DNA of 64,000 nucleotides from Dichotomocladium elegans (GCA_025716815.1 JAIXMN010000005.1:868001-932000), one strand, 5' to 3'; positions 39,642 to 51,398 are shown, counted from the first letter of the stretch. Notes: a model not told the origin generated them from the letters alone. Numbers and translations are program-made.

Positions 39642-40345
39642 GGCTGTTGCAGAAAAGGAGCAGGGAAAATGAAAGAGAGAAGAGAGAGAGAGGAAGAAGA
39701 AAAACTATTCCTGTCTCACTTCTGCAACAAAAGAGAGTAACATCACCCAAAGTTTAAGGGCGGACAAATGGCAGACCGGCCCGCGGAGTGTGAAAATCGG
39801 GATTCGGGTGCCATCAAGAGCTGGCGGATGCACTGGCAGCTATTATTTATTTTTTCCTCTATGCGTCTTTCAAACCCAAACATAATGCCCAAAGATAGAA
39901 ACGCCAAGGACCGTTCTTGCACCGAACCCTTCTGAGAAGCCTTTGTAGGTGAAGTTTTAGATGACCTCTCCTATATTTCAACGAAAAAAGCATGAAGGTG
40001 AGTGTCAAAGGCGGACCGGTTGTAGCCATAACAACAACAAACAACAGCTACGCTGTATTTGTTATCCATTTGCAAGGCTTGCGGCCGGCACTTTGACACT
40101 TTTTTTTCGAGTTGAGGAGACATGTGGCCTCATTATTTTTTTTCTGAAAGCGAGTTGCCCGAATCAAAAAGGGCCGACCCGCTTCGGGTGGCTGATTCGT
40201 TCTATGGACTGCTTTTCCTGATTATTTGAGAAGTATGAATGGTTAGAGTAGGAAGCGGAGTCCACCGCACCAGGGGGGGGGCAAATGTCCTGCACACCCA
40301 CATAGACAACATCACTCTCTTATTTCTGTTGGACATTTTGTAAAT
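39642..40345. other. Intergenic region between divergent LCB1 and mS26-like genes
   Basis: A 704-base space. A GA-rich tract at 39666-39705 on the plus strand reads as pyrimidine-rich in the LCB1 leader. Short T runs occur near 40099 and 40135. No gene seen. Confidence 0.45.
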
Positions 40346-41047
40346 ATGCATCGCAGTGTTGTCCGGCAACTGGTGCAACAGCAACGTCGCTATGCCTCTG
40401 ACCATGCACCAATCTTTACACCACCCAAGGGCAGTCGAGCTACCCCAAAAATTGTGACGAAGCGTCGCATTCCTAGCACTTCATTACCTTCTCACCTCGG
40501 CAATCCCGAAAAACAACCGACGTCGATCAACGCCCTGAGCCCGAAGAAGCAGTACCGCGAACAATTGCGTCAGACACGCCATGAGTATGCTCATGAATTA
40601 CTTGGCAAGTATGGCCAGCGCGAGGTGGCTGCGGCTACCAAGCGGGCCACCAACGAAGCACGCGTAAAGCTCGAGAAGGAGGCCATGGCCAAGGAGCGCG
40701 AGGAGGCAGATGCCCATGAAGCTGAAATCGCAGCCATGCTGGACTTGGATGTAGCAGATATGAACACGTCAGGAGAGCGCCGCCGCGCGATGCGACAGCA
40801 GAACCGGGAGCAGCACGCCGCTAAACTGAGCGAGGAACGGCGCAAGTACCTCCTGAAGATTTACAAGTCCTCTGAACAGTTCATCACGCTTGATAACCTG
40901 GACGCCAAGATTGATGATTTGCTGAAAAAGCCACCTCACCGCATGCCCTATGTCGGCAGCCTGGAGCAGTACATCCAGTCCGCCACGACGTCACCAAACG
41001 AAATTGAGAGGAGAAAGGAGATTCTCAAGGAGGCTATGGGGCTTTAG
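40346..41047 (+). CDS. Mitochondrial small-subunit ribosomal protein mS26-like
   Basis: Intronless ORF of 233 residues. It has an Arg/Gln-rich start without acidic residues (MHRSVVRQLVQQQRRYASDH), a typical mitochondrial presequence. A long charged helical region follows (residues about 75-180, KEREEADAHEAEIAAML and RRRAMRQQNREQHAAKLSEE), then SEQFITLDNLDAKIDDLLKK. The FIT-x-(E/D)NL-(E/D)A-(R/K)-(V/I) pattern after a helix is how I recognise mS26. The whole length and helical content also fit. Alternative: another lineage-specific mitochondrial helical protein. Mitochondrial targeting is inferred from the N-terminus. Confidence 0.7.
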   Translation: MHRSVVRQLVQQQRRYASDHAPIFTPPKGSRATPKIVTKRRIPSTSLPSHLGNPEKQPTSINALSPKKQYREQLRQTRHEYAHELLGKYGQREVAAATKRATNEARVKLEKEAMAKEREEADAHEAEIAAMLDLDVADMNTSGERRRAMRQQNREQHAAKLSEERRKYLLKIYKSSEQFITLDNLDAKIDDLLKKPPHRMPYVGSLEQYIQSATTSPNEIERRKEILKEAMGL

Positions 41048-41190
41048 AAGGAAAGGAATGAGGAGGAGTGAAAAAAAATAGCAGGTTTTATTTTTCCCTA
41101 GATCATACTTGTATAAAGAATATATATGAAAAAAGAATACAGGTGCATATTTGCTCTGCTGAAAGAACATTTGGTGCGTGTGCCTCCATT

Positions 41191-42624
41191 CTATTCGACG
41201 CACATGGGACTAGCAGGACTATGCCAGTAGGTCATAGCATTGATGACACCCAAGTAATGAGCAAATACGGCAATTAGAACACAAATATGGAAGATCTGGT
41301 GGGATGCGCCCTGTATATGTGCGATTAGTTTCTATTCTCAGGGAAACCGCCATAACTTACCCAAATGTTGACTTTGCCAGGATACCACCGTTCAGGGATC
41401 CTATAAGTTTTTTTTTCCGTAAAAGTAAATATCCTGTTACATAATGCGATTCCAAACAAGGAACTTTTTACCTGAGGGCGTATATCAAGGCACCACCGAT
41501 ATAAGATAATGCCATAACAATTAGGTAGCCGAGTGATAGGGTGTCTAATGCTGACCACAGCTAATTGCATTGTGATGAGTTCGCCGTTTTTCTTACACAC
41601 CATTTCACTTGACCGTTTGCTATTTACCCCGTAAAGCCAAACCCCATGGAGTGTCGGGACGACACCGAACAAACCAAGAGCGAGAAACAAGCCCGTCCGC
41701 ATCCACCGATAAGCGGGCGTGCGAAAATGGCGCAGGAGTACGACGGCGGTGGTCAGGAGGCCGAGCGTTGTGATGACAATCAAGTAGACAACTAAGATGA
41801 GAGGTGGTTTAGTTCACCACAGGGCCGAAGGCGAGGACAGATATCAGAGGTCAGCGTATTTTGCTTTGTTACCATGAAGTGTATGATGGCAATGGAACCC
41901 GTAATAAAGTAATGGATAAAACGAGCCTCTATATATCGAGTTAGAGCAAAAGCACATATGAGATGAATACACTCGGCATTTCAGTTCAGAGCGAGAGTGG
42001 ACGAGAAGAGCCCCCACACCCACATACACAATGAGCATGACGATGCCCGCGTAGTCGCACCGATTCCACTGTGCTGCCACAGGCTCCGAGTGGCAGCAGA
42101 AGCAATGGTAACCCGCACTGAAACCTAGGCAGATCATGGCACCGGCCATAAAGCTGTAGAAATAGATATAATCTGCTCTTGTCAGGCTTTCGGCAAACGG
42201 TCGTTGCAGAAAAAACTGGATGCCGAGTCCTAAGAACACAACGAAACCTAAAAGATGGCTCCAGATATTGACTAATATTCATGCAGCCGTGTTAATCCTT
42301 TATCAATGCCATTGTAATTGAGAGTAAGCACGGACCACTTTCATTGTGCAGGTAAAATAGAGTCGGGAGGCATTTTTGATAGCTGTAAGTGATGGGCCTG
42401 TAGCCAGCCGTAATATAGTTATTGTCCTGCATCCAAGCCGGTAGCTCTGCCCAGGTGAGGGTCCGGGGAGACTTATGGTCCCCGTGCGAACCGTAGTATC
42501 TATCTAGCAAAGAGGTGGTCTCATCATTGTCGTGAGATGATCGTGGCATTGTAATTTCGGAAGCGGAGGAGAAAGAAAAGGACGAGGAGACAATTGGACG
42601 TCGTGATCTCGGCACAGTCGGCAT
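41191..42624 (-). CDS. PAQR / adiponectin-receptor-like (IZH, haemolysin III) membrane protein
   Basis: Seven-helix membrane protein related to yeast IZH proteins, which affect zinc and sterol or ceramide-linked signalling. The Ser-rich head (MPTVPRSRRPIVSSSFSFSS) leads to TWAELPAWMQDNNYITAGYR and the YxxC-x-x-(T/S)-LFYLHNES block. VNIWSHLLGFVVFLGLGIQF and AGYHCFCCHSEPVAAQWNRC (first metal-binding region) follow, then GSFYPLLYYGFHC and LIVITTLGLLTTAVVL. The final short exon gives GASHQIFHICVLIAVFAHYL with the C-terminal H-x3-H metal site. All are family motifs. The stop is TAG at 41193-41191. Introns after LHNES, in the CDYAG-VMLIV region and before GASHQ are clear; one in the middle (about 41640-41560) is less so. 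Confidence 0.9.
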
Positions 42625-43778
42625 TACTGAACTGGAAGAAAATTTGGCAGGGTATGTATGTCGTGTATCTTGTAGGACAGAAAAGAGTGACTAGAAGCCC
42701 ACTCTCTCCATTTTGAGATGATTCTTATATAGTAAAGGTATCAATCATGTTTTTTTTTTTGTTTTCTCTTAGATTGGCTTGTCTGGGTTGGCTAATCTTT
42801 CCCCCAACAACTGCGGTAGGCCACGTATGTGAGATGGACTTGGCCATCAATTGAGTGCGCGCTATTTATTTCTTGGTTTTTCTTGTTGCGTACCTGTGGG
42901 ATTCTCTCACGTGTCTCAGTTGAACGTACAAAAACGGTGCCATGTGATTTTTTAGGGGGAGTCCACTTGCTTGAGCTTCCCAGAGATGAAGAGAAGGAGT
43001 GCGGTTTTACATGAAGCAGAAACTCGAGTTCTCAACCTGCTTTCTCTGATGATTTCTACGTCCAGGAAAGCAATAATACCGCTCGGTGTCACACTGGGTT
43101 CTCCAAAAAAGCGGGGGAGGGTGAATACCGCATACACCTGAATTCCTTTAAACAACGGATCCACCTTTGCCTTGTCATAAGGTACAGAAACATGTTTTCG
43201 TAGATGTCTGTTCTAGTCGCGGTATGGCAAGGACATGCACGATAGTACCGGTGCATGTGCCGGGTGCGGGGGGTGCGTGTGGGTGACGGAAAACGGCGAG
43301 ATATCTTGTGTAACGCGAGCGCTAAGATTTGCTTACAAACAAGCTGTCAATGAGTAGATTCGAAACAGGTTTCACATGGGACTGAAGGTTGTATTAAGCG
43401 TCCAACAGCATCGTGAATGACGTGCTGTCGTGCAGAGATAGTTGAATATGGCGTATTGGTGGACAGGCGAGTTGAGGAAGGAGTGCCCTTGGTAGATGCG
43501 TGAGTTATCAACGGAGGGAGGGTTGATTGTATCTGCATGTGTGTACGTGTACATGCGTGAAGGTGATATTCACTTCTTCCCACCTAATAAGATATTTGAC
43601 GTCAGTCTCGCTTTTTTTATTTTATTTTCCCTTTTCCTTTTTCCCTCTCCTCCTTTTCTTTCTTTACTTTGTTATTTCTGCATTGCAACTCAATCTCGCG
43701 TTTCCTACCGATTTACTTCTTCTCCCTCTTTCTTGCAAAAACGGCGCACCCCGCACATTCGCACTAACTCAGCCGGTC
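42625..43778. other. Intergenic region between divergent PAQR and homeobox genes
   Basis: About 1.15 kb. C/T-rich sequence at 43610-43740 directly precedes the homeobox start, a likely promoter or leader. G-rich sequence lies at 43260-43285. Chance ORFs only. Confidence 0.45.
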
Positions 43779-44816
43779 ATGTCACATTGCATTACACCAT
43801 CGCCGACGGACATGGCTTCAAATAACGAGGTATTTGCTGTAGACACGCTTTCTCTTCTTTCTTGCCCTTCTCAACAGTTCTTTCACACGCTATGTAGAAT
43901 AAGCAGCACCAGCACCAGCAACGCCTCTTTAGTCCTATCGTTCTTTTTCATGACCATCGATTTGTGAAGGACGGCGACTTCGAACACATTCATATTCCGT
44001 ACAAAGAGCCGCATCTGATTGAATCACACAAGAAGCGTATCGATCAGATGCTTCAGGATAATGGGCGGTTCTGGGCCGATGTCATGATAGCATGTACAAA
44101 AGGTATATTAAAGAGGCGAGGGAGAGAAACAAATCATGCAATAGTGTCTGTGCACTCTTTCCTTACACACATACATATACATACGCATCTACATACGCAT
44201 CCACGCCTGTGCTCTCTACTCAGAAAAAGAAAAACCGCTCTCACCCGTCCCATCACTCGTCTCCTCATCCCCTCCGTCTCCCCACTGGTCCTCGTCTTCA
44301 TCACCGCCACCCCGATACCCCTCCCGAAACCGACGAACTACCTTTCCATCCTCTATGACCTCTGCTCGGCAGCAAGGGAGCAAGTCGATGTCCGCTACCG
44401 ATGCTGCAATACCGCCTCCCGCAGCAGCGTCAACAACGCCAATACCTGCACACCGCCTCCTTCACCAGCATCATCGTCATCATCACTTGCAGCGAAACAA
44501 TACCACCCTTGTTGGAGGAGCTGACAAGAAGCGACAGAGGAACAATTTGCCTAAACCAGTGACGGCTATTCTCAAAGCTTGGCTTGCAAAACACAAGAAG
44601 CACCCATACCCAAACGAGGATGAGAAGTGTCAGCTAGTCCGACAGACGGGCCTGGCAAGAAATCAGATTTCGAACTGGTTCATCAATGCTAGGCGTCGTA
44701 TATTGCGGCCCATGCTGATGGAGGAGGACGAGGACGAAGAAGATGAAGATGACGAATACGTGAAGTGGCGTCCGGCCGCAAAGAGCAGCAACAGATGCGG
44801 TGTTAGTCTGACCTAG
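43779..44816 (+). CDS. TALE-class (KN) homeobox transcription factor
   Basis: Nuclear DNA-binding protein. The start [17 protein letters not shown] (43779) has an alternative internal ATG at 43812. Exon 2 (about 43898-44101) encodes [20 protein letters not shown] and a short helical region. Exon 3 (about 44224-44816) has Ser/Pro-rich sequence, then the homeodomain [52 protein letters not shown]. The three-residue loop extension (HPYP) and WFINARRR define TALE/KN homeodomains. An acidic run ([12 protein letters not shown]) follows. The target process is not deducible; fungal TALE factors include CUP9/TOS8-like regulators and mating-type proteins. Confidence 0.88.
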
Positions 44817-45730
<914 letters not shown>

Positions 45731-45734
45731 TACT

Positions 45735-46090
45735 GGCAGCTTTGGATCGATCCGCGCTCTCTCTCTCTTTGCTATTTCCTTGGTCCCAAAGTTGCTCCCA
45801 AAATCGGCCTTGTCTTTGAAACCGCAACCACTGCGGAGGCCCTTTTCTTGGACCATGTCATGCTGCGCTTCATGTTAATAGGGAACCCAGACTCATGAAG
45901 GAAAAAAAAATAGACGTCATGTCTTCTAAAGTCATGTGCTATCGACGCAACCCATTCAAGGAACCCCTTGGATCTTTACATCACTACTCTTGTCTACGTA
46001 CAAGTCAAGATTGAGCCTCTTCTCACCGACAGAGTGCGTCTTTTTTTTTTCATAAATCAACAGATCCGTTCCGTCTTCAATATTTCCAGG
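45735..46090 (-). pseudogene. Degenerate Tc1-like transposase fossil, copy B
   Basis: On the minus strand, with frame breaks, I read DVKIQGVP (compare KIQERYDWV), then HESGFPINMKRSMTWSKKRA, then AVVAVSKTR and ILGATLGPRK. This parallels DESAFHINLKRGMAWSKKGT in the transposase at 50.4 kb. Only the first catalytic region survives, and the first catalytic Asp is changed. It ends close to the compound microsatellite. Confidence 0.7.
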
Positions 46091-46526
46091 CCATGAGCAG
46101 TTGCTCCATACGCAGCTTAATGAAAATAGATGGATTTTTTATCAATGCATTTCGAGATGAATTTCTTTAAGAATAGGTAGACGCTTCCTGGTTCTTTGTT
46201 TCAGAAATACTGTCAGGTTCTTTTTTTTCTTCATGCTGCACCACTCATCATTGTGCTTAGCGGACCTGCATTCGTATGCACTCAAAGTTCCTTCCCAAAG
46301 ATTAGCTTGAAGAATCGGAGCTTGCCTTGGCTGGTTTTTAAGCCGTTGCCACTGCGCGCATGTAGAACCCGCTTCTTTCATCGGAATACCTCCATGCTTT
46401 TGCATAGCGGCGCTCTCAGAGTCACCGTTGCAAGATAGACCTATGAGCACGTTGGTGTAAACACTGCTTTTGAATCGCGGGAAGGCATGCGTTTTTGAGT
46501 CTGGGAAACGGTGTGTATCTTTTTAA
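46091..46526. other. Intergenic remainder, possibly more transposon debris
   Basis: Between fossil copy B and GPI18. A minus-strand open stretch (46450-46142, start MLIGLSCNGDSESAAMQKHG) lies in the right place for the DNA-binding head of copy B, but the match is too weak to assert. Confidence 0.35.
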
Positions 46527-48032
46527 TCATGCAGGTGGAAGAAAAGCTGCAAACAGGACGATCCCAACCAGGCCATAGAGTACTTGATATCCAAGGACTC
46601 CATGCGCAAGCCATTTGCATTTTCTACTCGATGCCGCTCCTAGCCCATCTGCCCACACCTGGGCAATGTACCAGTATAGTGGCGGGAGGGACGTAAAGAA
46701 CCGGACAATCACCTGGATGTGCATGCACGTTGCAGAATACGCGGTTAGAGCGCTCCACAAATAGATAAAGGGCGACTTTTTCCATCGTTCCTGATCGTTC
46801 AGCCCGAGCGTCCAGACGAAAGCGTGCCAATCTTGCCGTGCGTACCGCACAATTCCTGCCACGCTCAAGCAGAGGATTGGCATCGCTATTAAGAAGTTGG
46901 GGATTTGCTTGGTCTCGTAGTATGCAAGGAATCCGTTTCCCCTGTGAAGAAGAAGAAAAATTGTGACCCATTTGCATGAATGAGCTCGCCCATCGCAATC
47001 CCGGACCTTGTGACCCTTGCGTTACCAGTAATGTTTCTGAACAAAGCTATATAGCAAAGGCGGCATGGAAGTGCACCACGGCCGCCGTGGCTCGATGGAT
47101 GAACCAAGACAGAAGGACCGGTAGCCGTAGTACTGGAACATCCCGAACCCTGCCATGGTCAGTGAACAGCACATGCATGCCAAAAAAACACTTTTCGCGG
47201 TTGGCTATATTGACCAGTGAGAGAGTTTATTGAGCAGAAGAGTTTTTTGGGGGGAGGGGAGAGGGAAGGAAAATTAAAGTTTACCTTGCGTAAGATCAGA
47301 TCATAAATAAAGAAGCCTGTGTACACAATGGCATTGGACCGGATCCCGGAAGCAAGGCCCCAGACCAGCGCTGCCCAAACATACTGCTTTTCCACATACC
47401 ATAGCATTCCAAGAAAAGAAAGAAGCGCAAACGGAGACTCGGTGTACATGCTTGACATGAATGCGGCCGGCGGCGACAAACAAAATGCAATGGCAGATGC
47501 GACGGCCAATCTGGCTTGAAGGACACGCGTCAATCTATAACAGAAGGGCGATTTGAAAAAGGAGCTCGATGCTTTTCTTTGCTCGCGTACCTGTACAAAA
47601 CACCTGCCGCAAGGATGAAACAGGTGTTGCTGATCAAGAGGCCGCCCAGTAAAATGCCGCAAGCATTCGACACACCCAGCAACGGCTGAATAACTTTAAA
47701 TAGAAATCTATCAATCGAATCTCCTCTCCTGACAGAAGGACACCCCCGTCTGTATTACCAGCACGACTCATTATGCGCGCAGCAAAGGGCAGCACGGGAA
47801 AAAAGGCGTGTTCTTGCTCATAAACATAACCCTGGTCGGCAATGTGTTCAAAGTATAGCGCATCCCATCGCAGCATCGCTGTAAGGCACCGCTCCATCGC
47901 CGTTGCCGGATTGAAAACGATCTCCGCAGAAGAATCATAGCTGCCCGTCCATAGGTAAGAGACAATGGCCAACGTGAGCGTCGCGATGCGCGTTGCCGCT
48001 GCAAATGCATAAACGCGATGGACGGGCTTCAT
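46527..48032 (-). CDS. GPI18: GPI mannosyltransferase 2 (PIG-V)
   Basis: ER enzyme that adds the second mannose to the GPI anchor. ATG 48032 (MKPVHRVYAFAAATRIATLT) opens a multi-helix protein: CLTAMLRWDALYFEHIADQG with luminal WDALYF, EQEHAFFPVLPFAARIMSRA, an intron of 65 bases, VIQPLLGVSNACGILLGGLL, FCLSPPAAFMSSMYTESPFA, ALVWGLASGIRSNAIVYTGF, FGMFQYYGYRSFC, RPWCTSMPPLLYSFVQKHYW, and FLAYYETKQIPNFLIAMPIL. The SPAAxFxSxxYTES and RSNG/A motifs are family hallmarks. The join near 47283-47154, just before FGMFQYYGY, is uncertain; a micro-exon may exist. A transposon sits 142 bases upstream of the start codon. Confidence 0.9.
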
Positions 48033-48174
48033 TTCACAAGGCTGAAACTTCGAAAATGAAAAGGGCTGAGCTACGCGCGCACCCTCTTTTGCCGTGGACG
48101 GGACTTCAAAAGACTATGGCGCACCCGCCACACCTCTTTTTGTTACACTTGGGGCTACTTCTAATTTCTGTATA

Positions 48175-48196
48175 CAGTCACTTCAGAAAGTAAAGT
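48175..48196 (+). repeat. Left terminal inverted repeat
   Basis: 22 bases, perfect inverted match to 51399-51420, preceded by TA at 48173-48174. With the flanking TA and adjacent bases the match extends to 25 bases (48172-48196). Confidence 0.95.
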
Positions 48197-48378
48197 GCAA
48201 CACACAGAAATATTCAACGACAAGAGTGTCACGTCTTTCGGAAACTGGTGTTCATCAAAGAAAGTTGACTTTTTGATGTGCAAGCCCAAAAGGAAACGTT
48301 ATGCCAATAATTCAATGATCTCTGTTCGGTCGCTATACATTCTAAAGGAAGAATATTTTAGTAAGACGGGATGATTAT

Positions 48379-49087
48379 GTGTTCCAAGAATACAAATGCA
48401 ACGGATTAATTTTTTTTGAAATTTTAGCCGAAATCGTGAAAAGGATTGTTCTATTCCTGACTAAATACCAAACAGAGATTCGAAATTTGAAGAGCAAGGA
48501 TTCAAAATATTGGGTTATGCAAGAAAGTCAGAAGGAGCCGAAGACCACGAAACACGGATCAGATTATTGAATCTCATGTGTCGACGGTTAAAAGAACGAT
48601 CGTTAGTCGACCACGTGTTCGTCTCTTATAATTCTCAGGCTAATGATCCGTTGGCTGAACGAGATATGAAGCAGAAAGATGAACTGCTCACACAGTTATC
48701 TGCGGAAGGAAATACTCAAGGTAAGCAAATCAGTGTCTCATTGTATCCAAATTTGTTGATTGCTTCTTTTTACTAGATATGCTGGCGTACATTACGAATA
48801 CAGAAAAAATTTGCTTGGTAGCATTGGACCACGCCGGGTTATCAACCAACTGCAATGACTTGTATGGATTCTTGACGTAAGCGGATAATTATGAAACCCT
48901 GTGAAATCAGAATAGCTCATTAACTGCTTTTTGTAATAGACAACATCCAAACCTTGAAAAAGTCATGATCGACACCATGCCAACCGAGAGCGTCATTCAT
49001 GTCTATGAACGAAATCGGCTATTGAATGAGCCAGAAATGTTAAAAAAATTTGAATGCAGGAAGAAGCCACATCAGCGATCAAAGTAG
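48379..49087 (+). pseudogene. Transposon accessory gene with YARKS motif, one apparent frameshift
   Basis: Family not recognised with certainty. The start part MFQEYKCNGLIFFEILAEIV reads to KYQTEIR, then a one-base shift in an A run near 48485 is needed to continue as FEEQGFKILGYARKSEGAED. RRLKERSLVDHVFVSYNSQ and a splice (donor after 48720, acceptor TACTAG at about 48776) lead to DMLAYITNTEKICLVALDHA and GLSTNCNDLYGFLT. A second intron (about 48879-48939) leads to HPNLEKVMIDTMP, ending KPHQRSK. The GYARKS start, the R-x2-L spacing and the LDHAGLSTN segment resemble the catalytic fold of small serine recombinases (GYARVS ... DRLxR), but key arginines are not conserved in place. That link is inference. 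It ends 23 bases from ORF B, tail to tail. Confidence 0.6.
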
Positions 49088-49110
49088 GAAAGATTTATTA
49101 TTGTGTCCTA

Positions 49111-49362
49111 TCATCCATTGGCATGATTGTTGTCCTTGTCCTTTTTACAGTCCTTAAGAAAAGCAGGATATTGATGATATTTGAAGGGCTTAGCGTAGAA
49201 TGATTTGAGTGAGATTAACATAGGCTCTGTTGGATCGTCCGAGTAGCAGATTTCGATATTGTTCATGTCATCAATCAACTTTGATAACTTGACGACGTTT
49301 GATTCATTATACGGTTCACAGTAAAACATGCATATAGCCTGTTCTCTGCTGATTATAACCAT
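49111..49362 (-). CDS. Small transposon ORF of 83 residues, unknown function
   Basis: ATG at 49362-49360 gives MVIISREQAICMFYCEPYNE, then KLSKLIDDMNNIEICYSDDP and YHQYPAFLKDCKKDKDN. Composition is protein-like (mixed hydrophobic and charged, no low complexity) and unlike the repeat-derived sequence that precedes it in the same frame. No family recognised. It lies inside the Tc1-like element, tail to tail with the YARKS ORF, and its upstream region is the minisatellite. Confidence 0.5.
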   Translation of the reverse strand: MVIISREQAICMFYCEPYNESNVVKLSKLIDDMNNIEICYSDDPTEPMLISLKSFYAKPFKYHQYPAFLKDCKKDKDNNHANG

Positions 49363-49431
49363 GGCGATAAAAAGAAAAGGTTGCTGAAAAGAAAGATGAC
49401 AAAAAGAAAAAAAGACAGCGTACACAAAAAA

Positions 49432-49850
49432 AAAGACAGCCTGCACAAACAGCCTGTAAAAAAAAAGACAGCCTGCACAACCAGCCTGTAAAAAAATGCA
49501 CAAACAGCCTGTAAAAAAAAATGACAGCCTGCACAAACAGCCTGTAAAAAAAAATGACAGCCTGCACAAACAGCCTGTAAAAAAAAAATGGCAGCCTGCA
49601 CAAACAGCCTGTAAAAAAAAAGACAGCCTGCACAACCAGCCTGTAAAAAAAAAGACAGCCTGCACAACCAGCCTGTAAAAAAAAATGACAGCCTGCACAA
49701 ACAGCCTGTAAAAAAAAGACAGCCTGCACAAACAGCCTGTAAAAAAAAAATGACAGCCTGCACAAACAGCCTGTAAAAAAAAAATGACAGCCTGCACAAA
49801 CAGCCTGTAAAAAAAAAATGACAGCCTGCACAAACAGCCTGTAAAAAAAA
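49432..49850. repeat. Minisatellite of about 13 units of 32-35 bp inside the transposon
   Basis: The unit is a poly-A run, then (a)tgaCAGCCTGcacaaaCAGCCTGt. Copies differ mainly in A-run length (6-10), in TGAC versus AGAC, and in AAAC versus AACC. One unit near 49496 lacks its first half. On the minus strand all three frames stay open through the array, giving Phe/Gln/Ala/Cys-rich translations that are unlikely to be real protein. Confidence 0.93.
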
Positions 49851-49873
49851 AGAAAAAAAAAAAAGAAAACTCT

Positions 49874-51167
49874 TCACAATCTCTCCTTGTTTAAACATTT
49901 ATCAAAGCATTTGACAGAATGAGAAACAAAGCCTTTGAAATCACTCAAATACAAGCTATCGCATGCTTCACTAATTCTAGTCATTAGCGATTCTTTTTCC
50001 AAAAATTTATTTCGCTTAACTTTACTTTTGACAACTGACCAGAACAGCTCAATTGGATTCAGTTCAGGAGAATATGGAGGAAGATATACGAATCTGTATC
50101 CTCGTGAATTGATATATTTACCAATGTCTGCTGAGTTGTGAATAGGAGCATTATCCATGACAAGGTAGTGTCCCTTCATTTCGGGATACTTGTCCATTTC
50201 GTCGAGAGTAGCCTTTACAAAGCTTAGATAATGGCCTGTCACTGTCCCTGTGCTATAACCATCAGTCGCACGTCCAAGCTTTCTCTTTTTGATACGCTTT
50301 GGAACTCGCAAGCTAACATTAGTTAAGCCATTTGCGGATATTGCACCTAAAATCGATGTTGCGTTTGCTTTCGTTGTAGGCACTGTAACTATTGCAGGAG
50401 TGCCTTTCTTTGACCAAGCCATACCCCGTTTCAAATTAATGTGAAAGGCTGATTCATCAAGAAAAACACAATTTGTTGTGAAATCCAGGTCAGTTTGCTG
50501 CCACTTTTGGACCCAGTCGTATCTTTGCTGAATCTTTTCCTCACTGTTCCTTTCCACAGGATGAAACTGTGCTTGCTTAATTGACAGATTACACAGAGTT
50601 GTCATAAAGTTGTAAACAGTACTACGAGAAACGTTGAGACCTTCAAAGTTTTGTTTCAAACTTTCCACCACTTCATTGACAACGGCAGAAGGGTTCTCAT
50701 CAATATAATTTAAAAGAAACTGTTTATGCTCTTCCCCAAGAATACGACGCCGACCTGACTTATTTTTCTTCTCAAAGATACTTTCAGGGTCCTCGTAAAT
50801 AACGTTTGACCCATCTCTGTGCCACTCGGATATGAATACCTAATTGCCTCGCAGCAGCAGAAGCTTTCAAGCATTTGCTAAAAAATAAATGAAAAAATCT
50901 AGTCTTGTCTTCATCAGAGTAAACCGTATAGCGTCGCTTGTTGCATAGTTCCATATCAATATCTTCACTATTCCTCTTATCCATAACTGGATGCATCACA
51001 GGATTAGGCCTTTCCGAAGATTTATTCATTAGGAACTGAGTACGAGAACTTATTGTTTCAATAGCGAATAGCTCCTCATCCACAACAACATCCATCGGCT
51101 CAACTCCATTCTCATCAACAACGTGCCCTTGTCCATCTTCATAAAAAAATTGCATACTCATCTTCAA
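49874..51167 (-). pseudogene. Tc1/IS630-type DD34E transposase with one frameshift
   Basis: N-terminal part from ATG 51167: an acidic head, then RRYTVYSDEDKTRFFHLFFS and SAAARQLGIHIRVAQRWVKR, a helix-turn-helix DNA-binding domain. One extra base in an A/T run at about 50797-50802 breaks the frame. It resumes as EDPESIFEKKNKSGRRRILG, then NVSRSTVYNFM (second HTH) and the catalytic core: FLDESAFHINLKRGMAWSKK (Asp 1), GHYLVMDNAPIHNSADIGKY (Asp 2) and YLPPYSPELNPIELFWSVVK (Glu). There are 34 residues between Asp 2 and Glu. All three catalytic residues are intact. The indel could be real or a sequencing error. The stop is at 49874, next to the minisatellite. Confidence 0.9.
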
Positions 51168-51398
51168 TATCTGTAAAATAAATTATAAATAGGAAGAAGA
51201 AAGTAAAATGGAAACAGAAATTCGTCTCCCCCTTTTCTTAAAAATAATTGTTGCCAAGAAATTTAATTGGATAATTACTAAGCGACAACTAAAAGTAAAC
51301 GAAGTTCATAACACGTGAGCACGACTTTATTTTTGGATCAATCGATATCATTGTTGAACGCACAATTTTTTTGCACGGCATTAAATTCAAAATCAGCG

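Noticed and set aside
40346..41047. PET123 identity for the mitochondrial ribosomal protein
   Set aside because: The Pet123-type N-terminal motif is not seen; the FITxDNLDAKID segment fits mS26 better.
49432..49850. CRISPR-like array of regular repeats
   Set aside because: There are no unique spacers; the whole unit repeats, and the host is a eukaryote. It is a minisatellite.
49316..49898. Three long overlapping minus-strand ORFs rich in Phe, Gln, Ala and Cys
   Set aside because: They are the translation of the minisatellite in all three frames. Openness comes from stop-free repeat units, not from coding. Only the last 83 codons of one frame look genuine.
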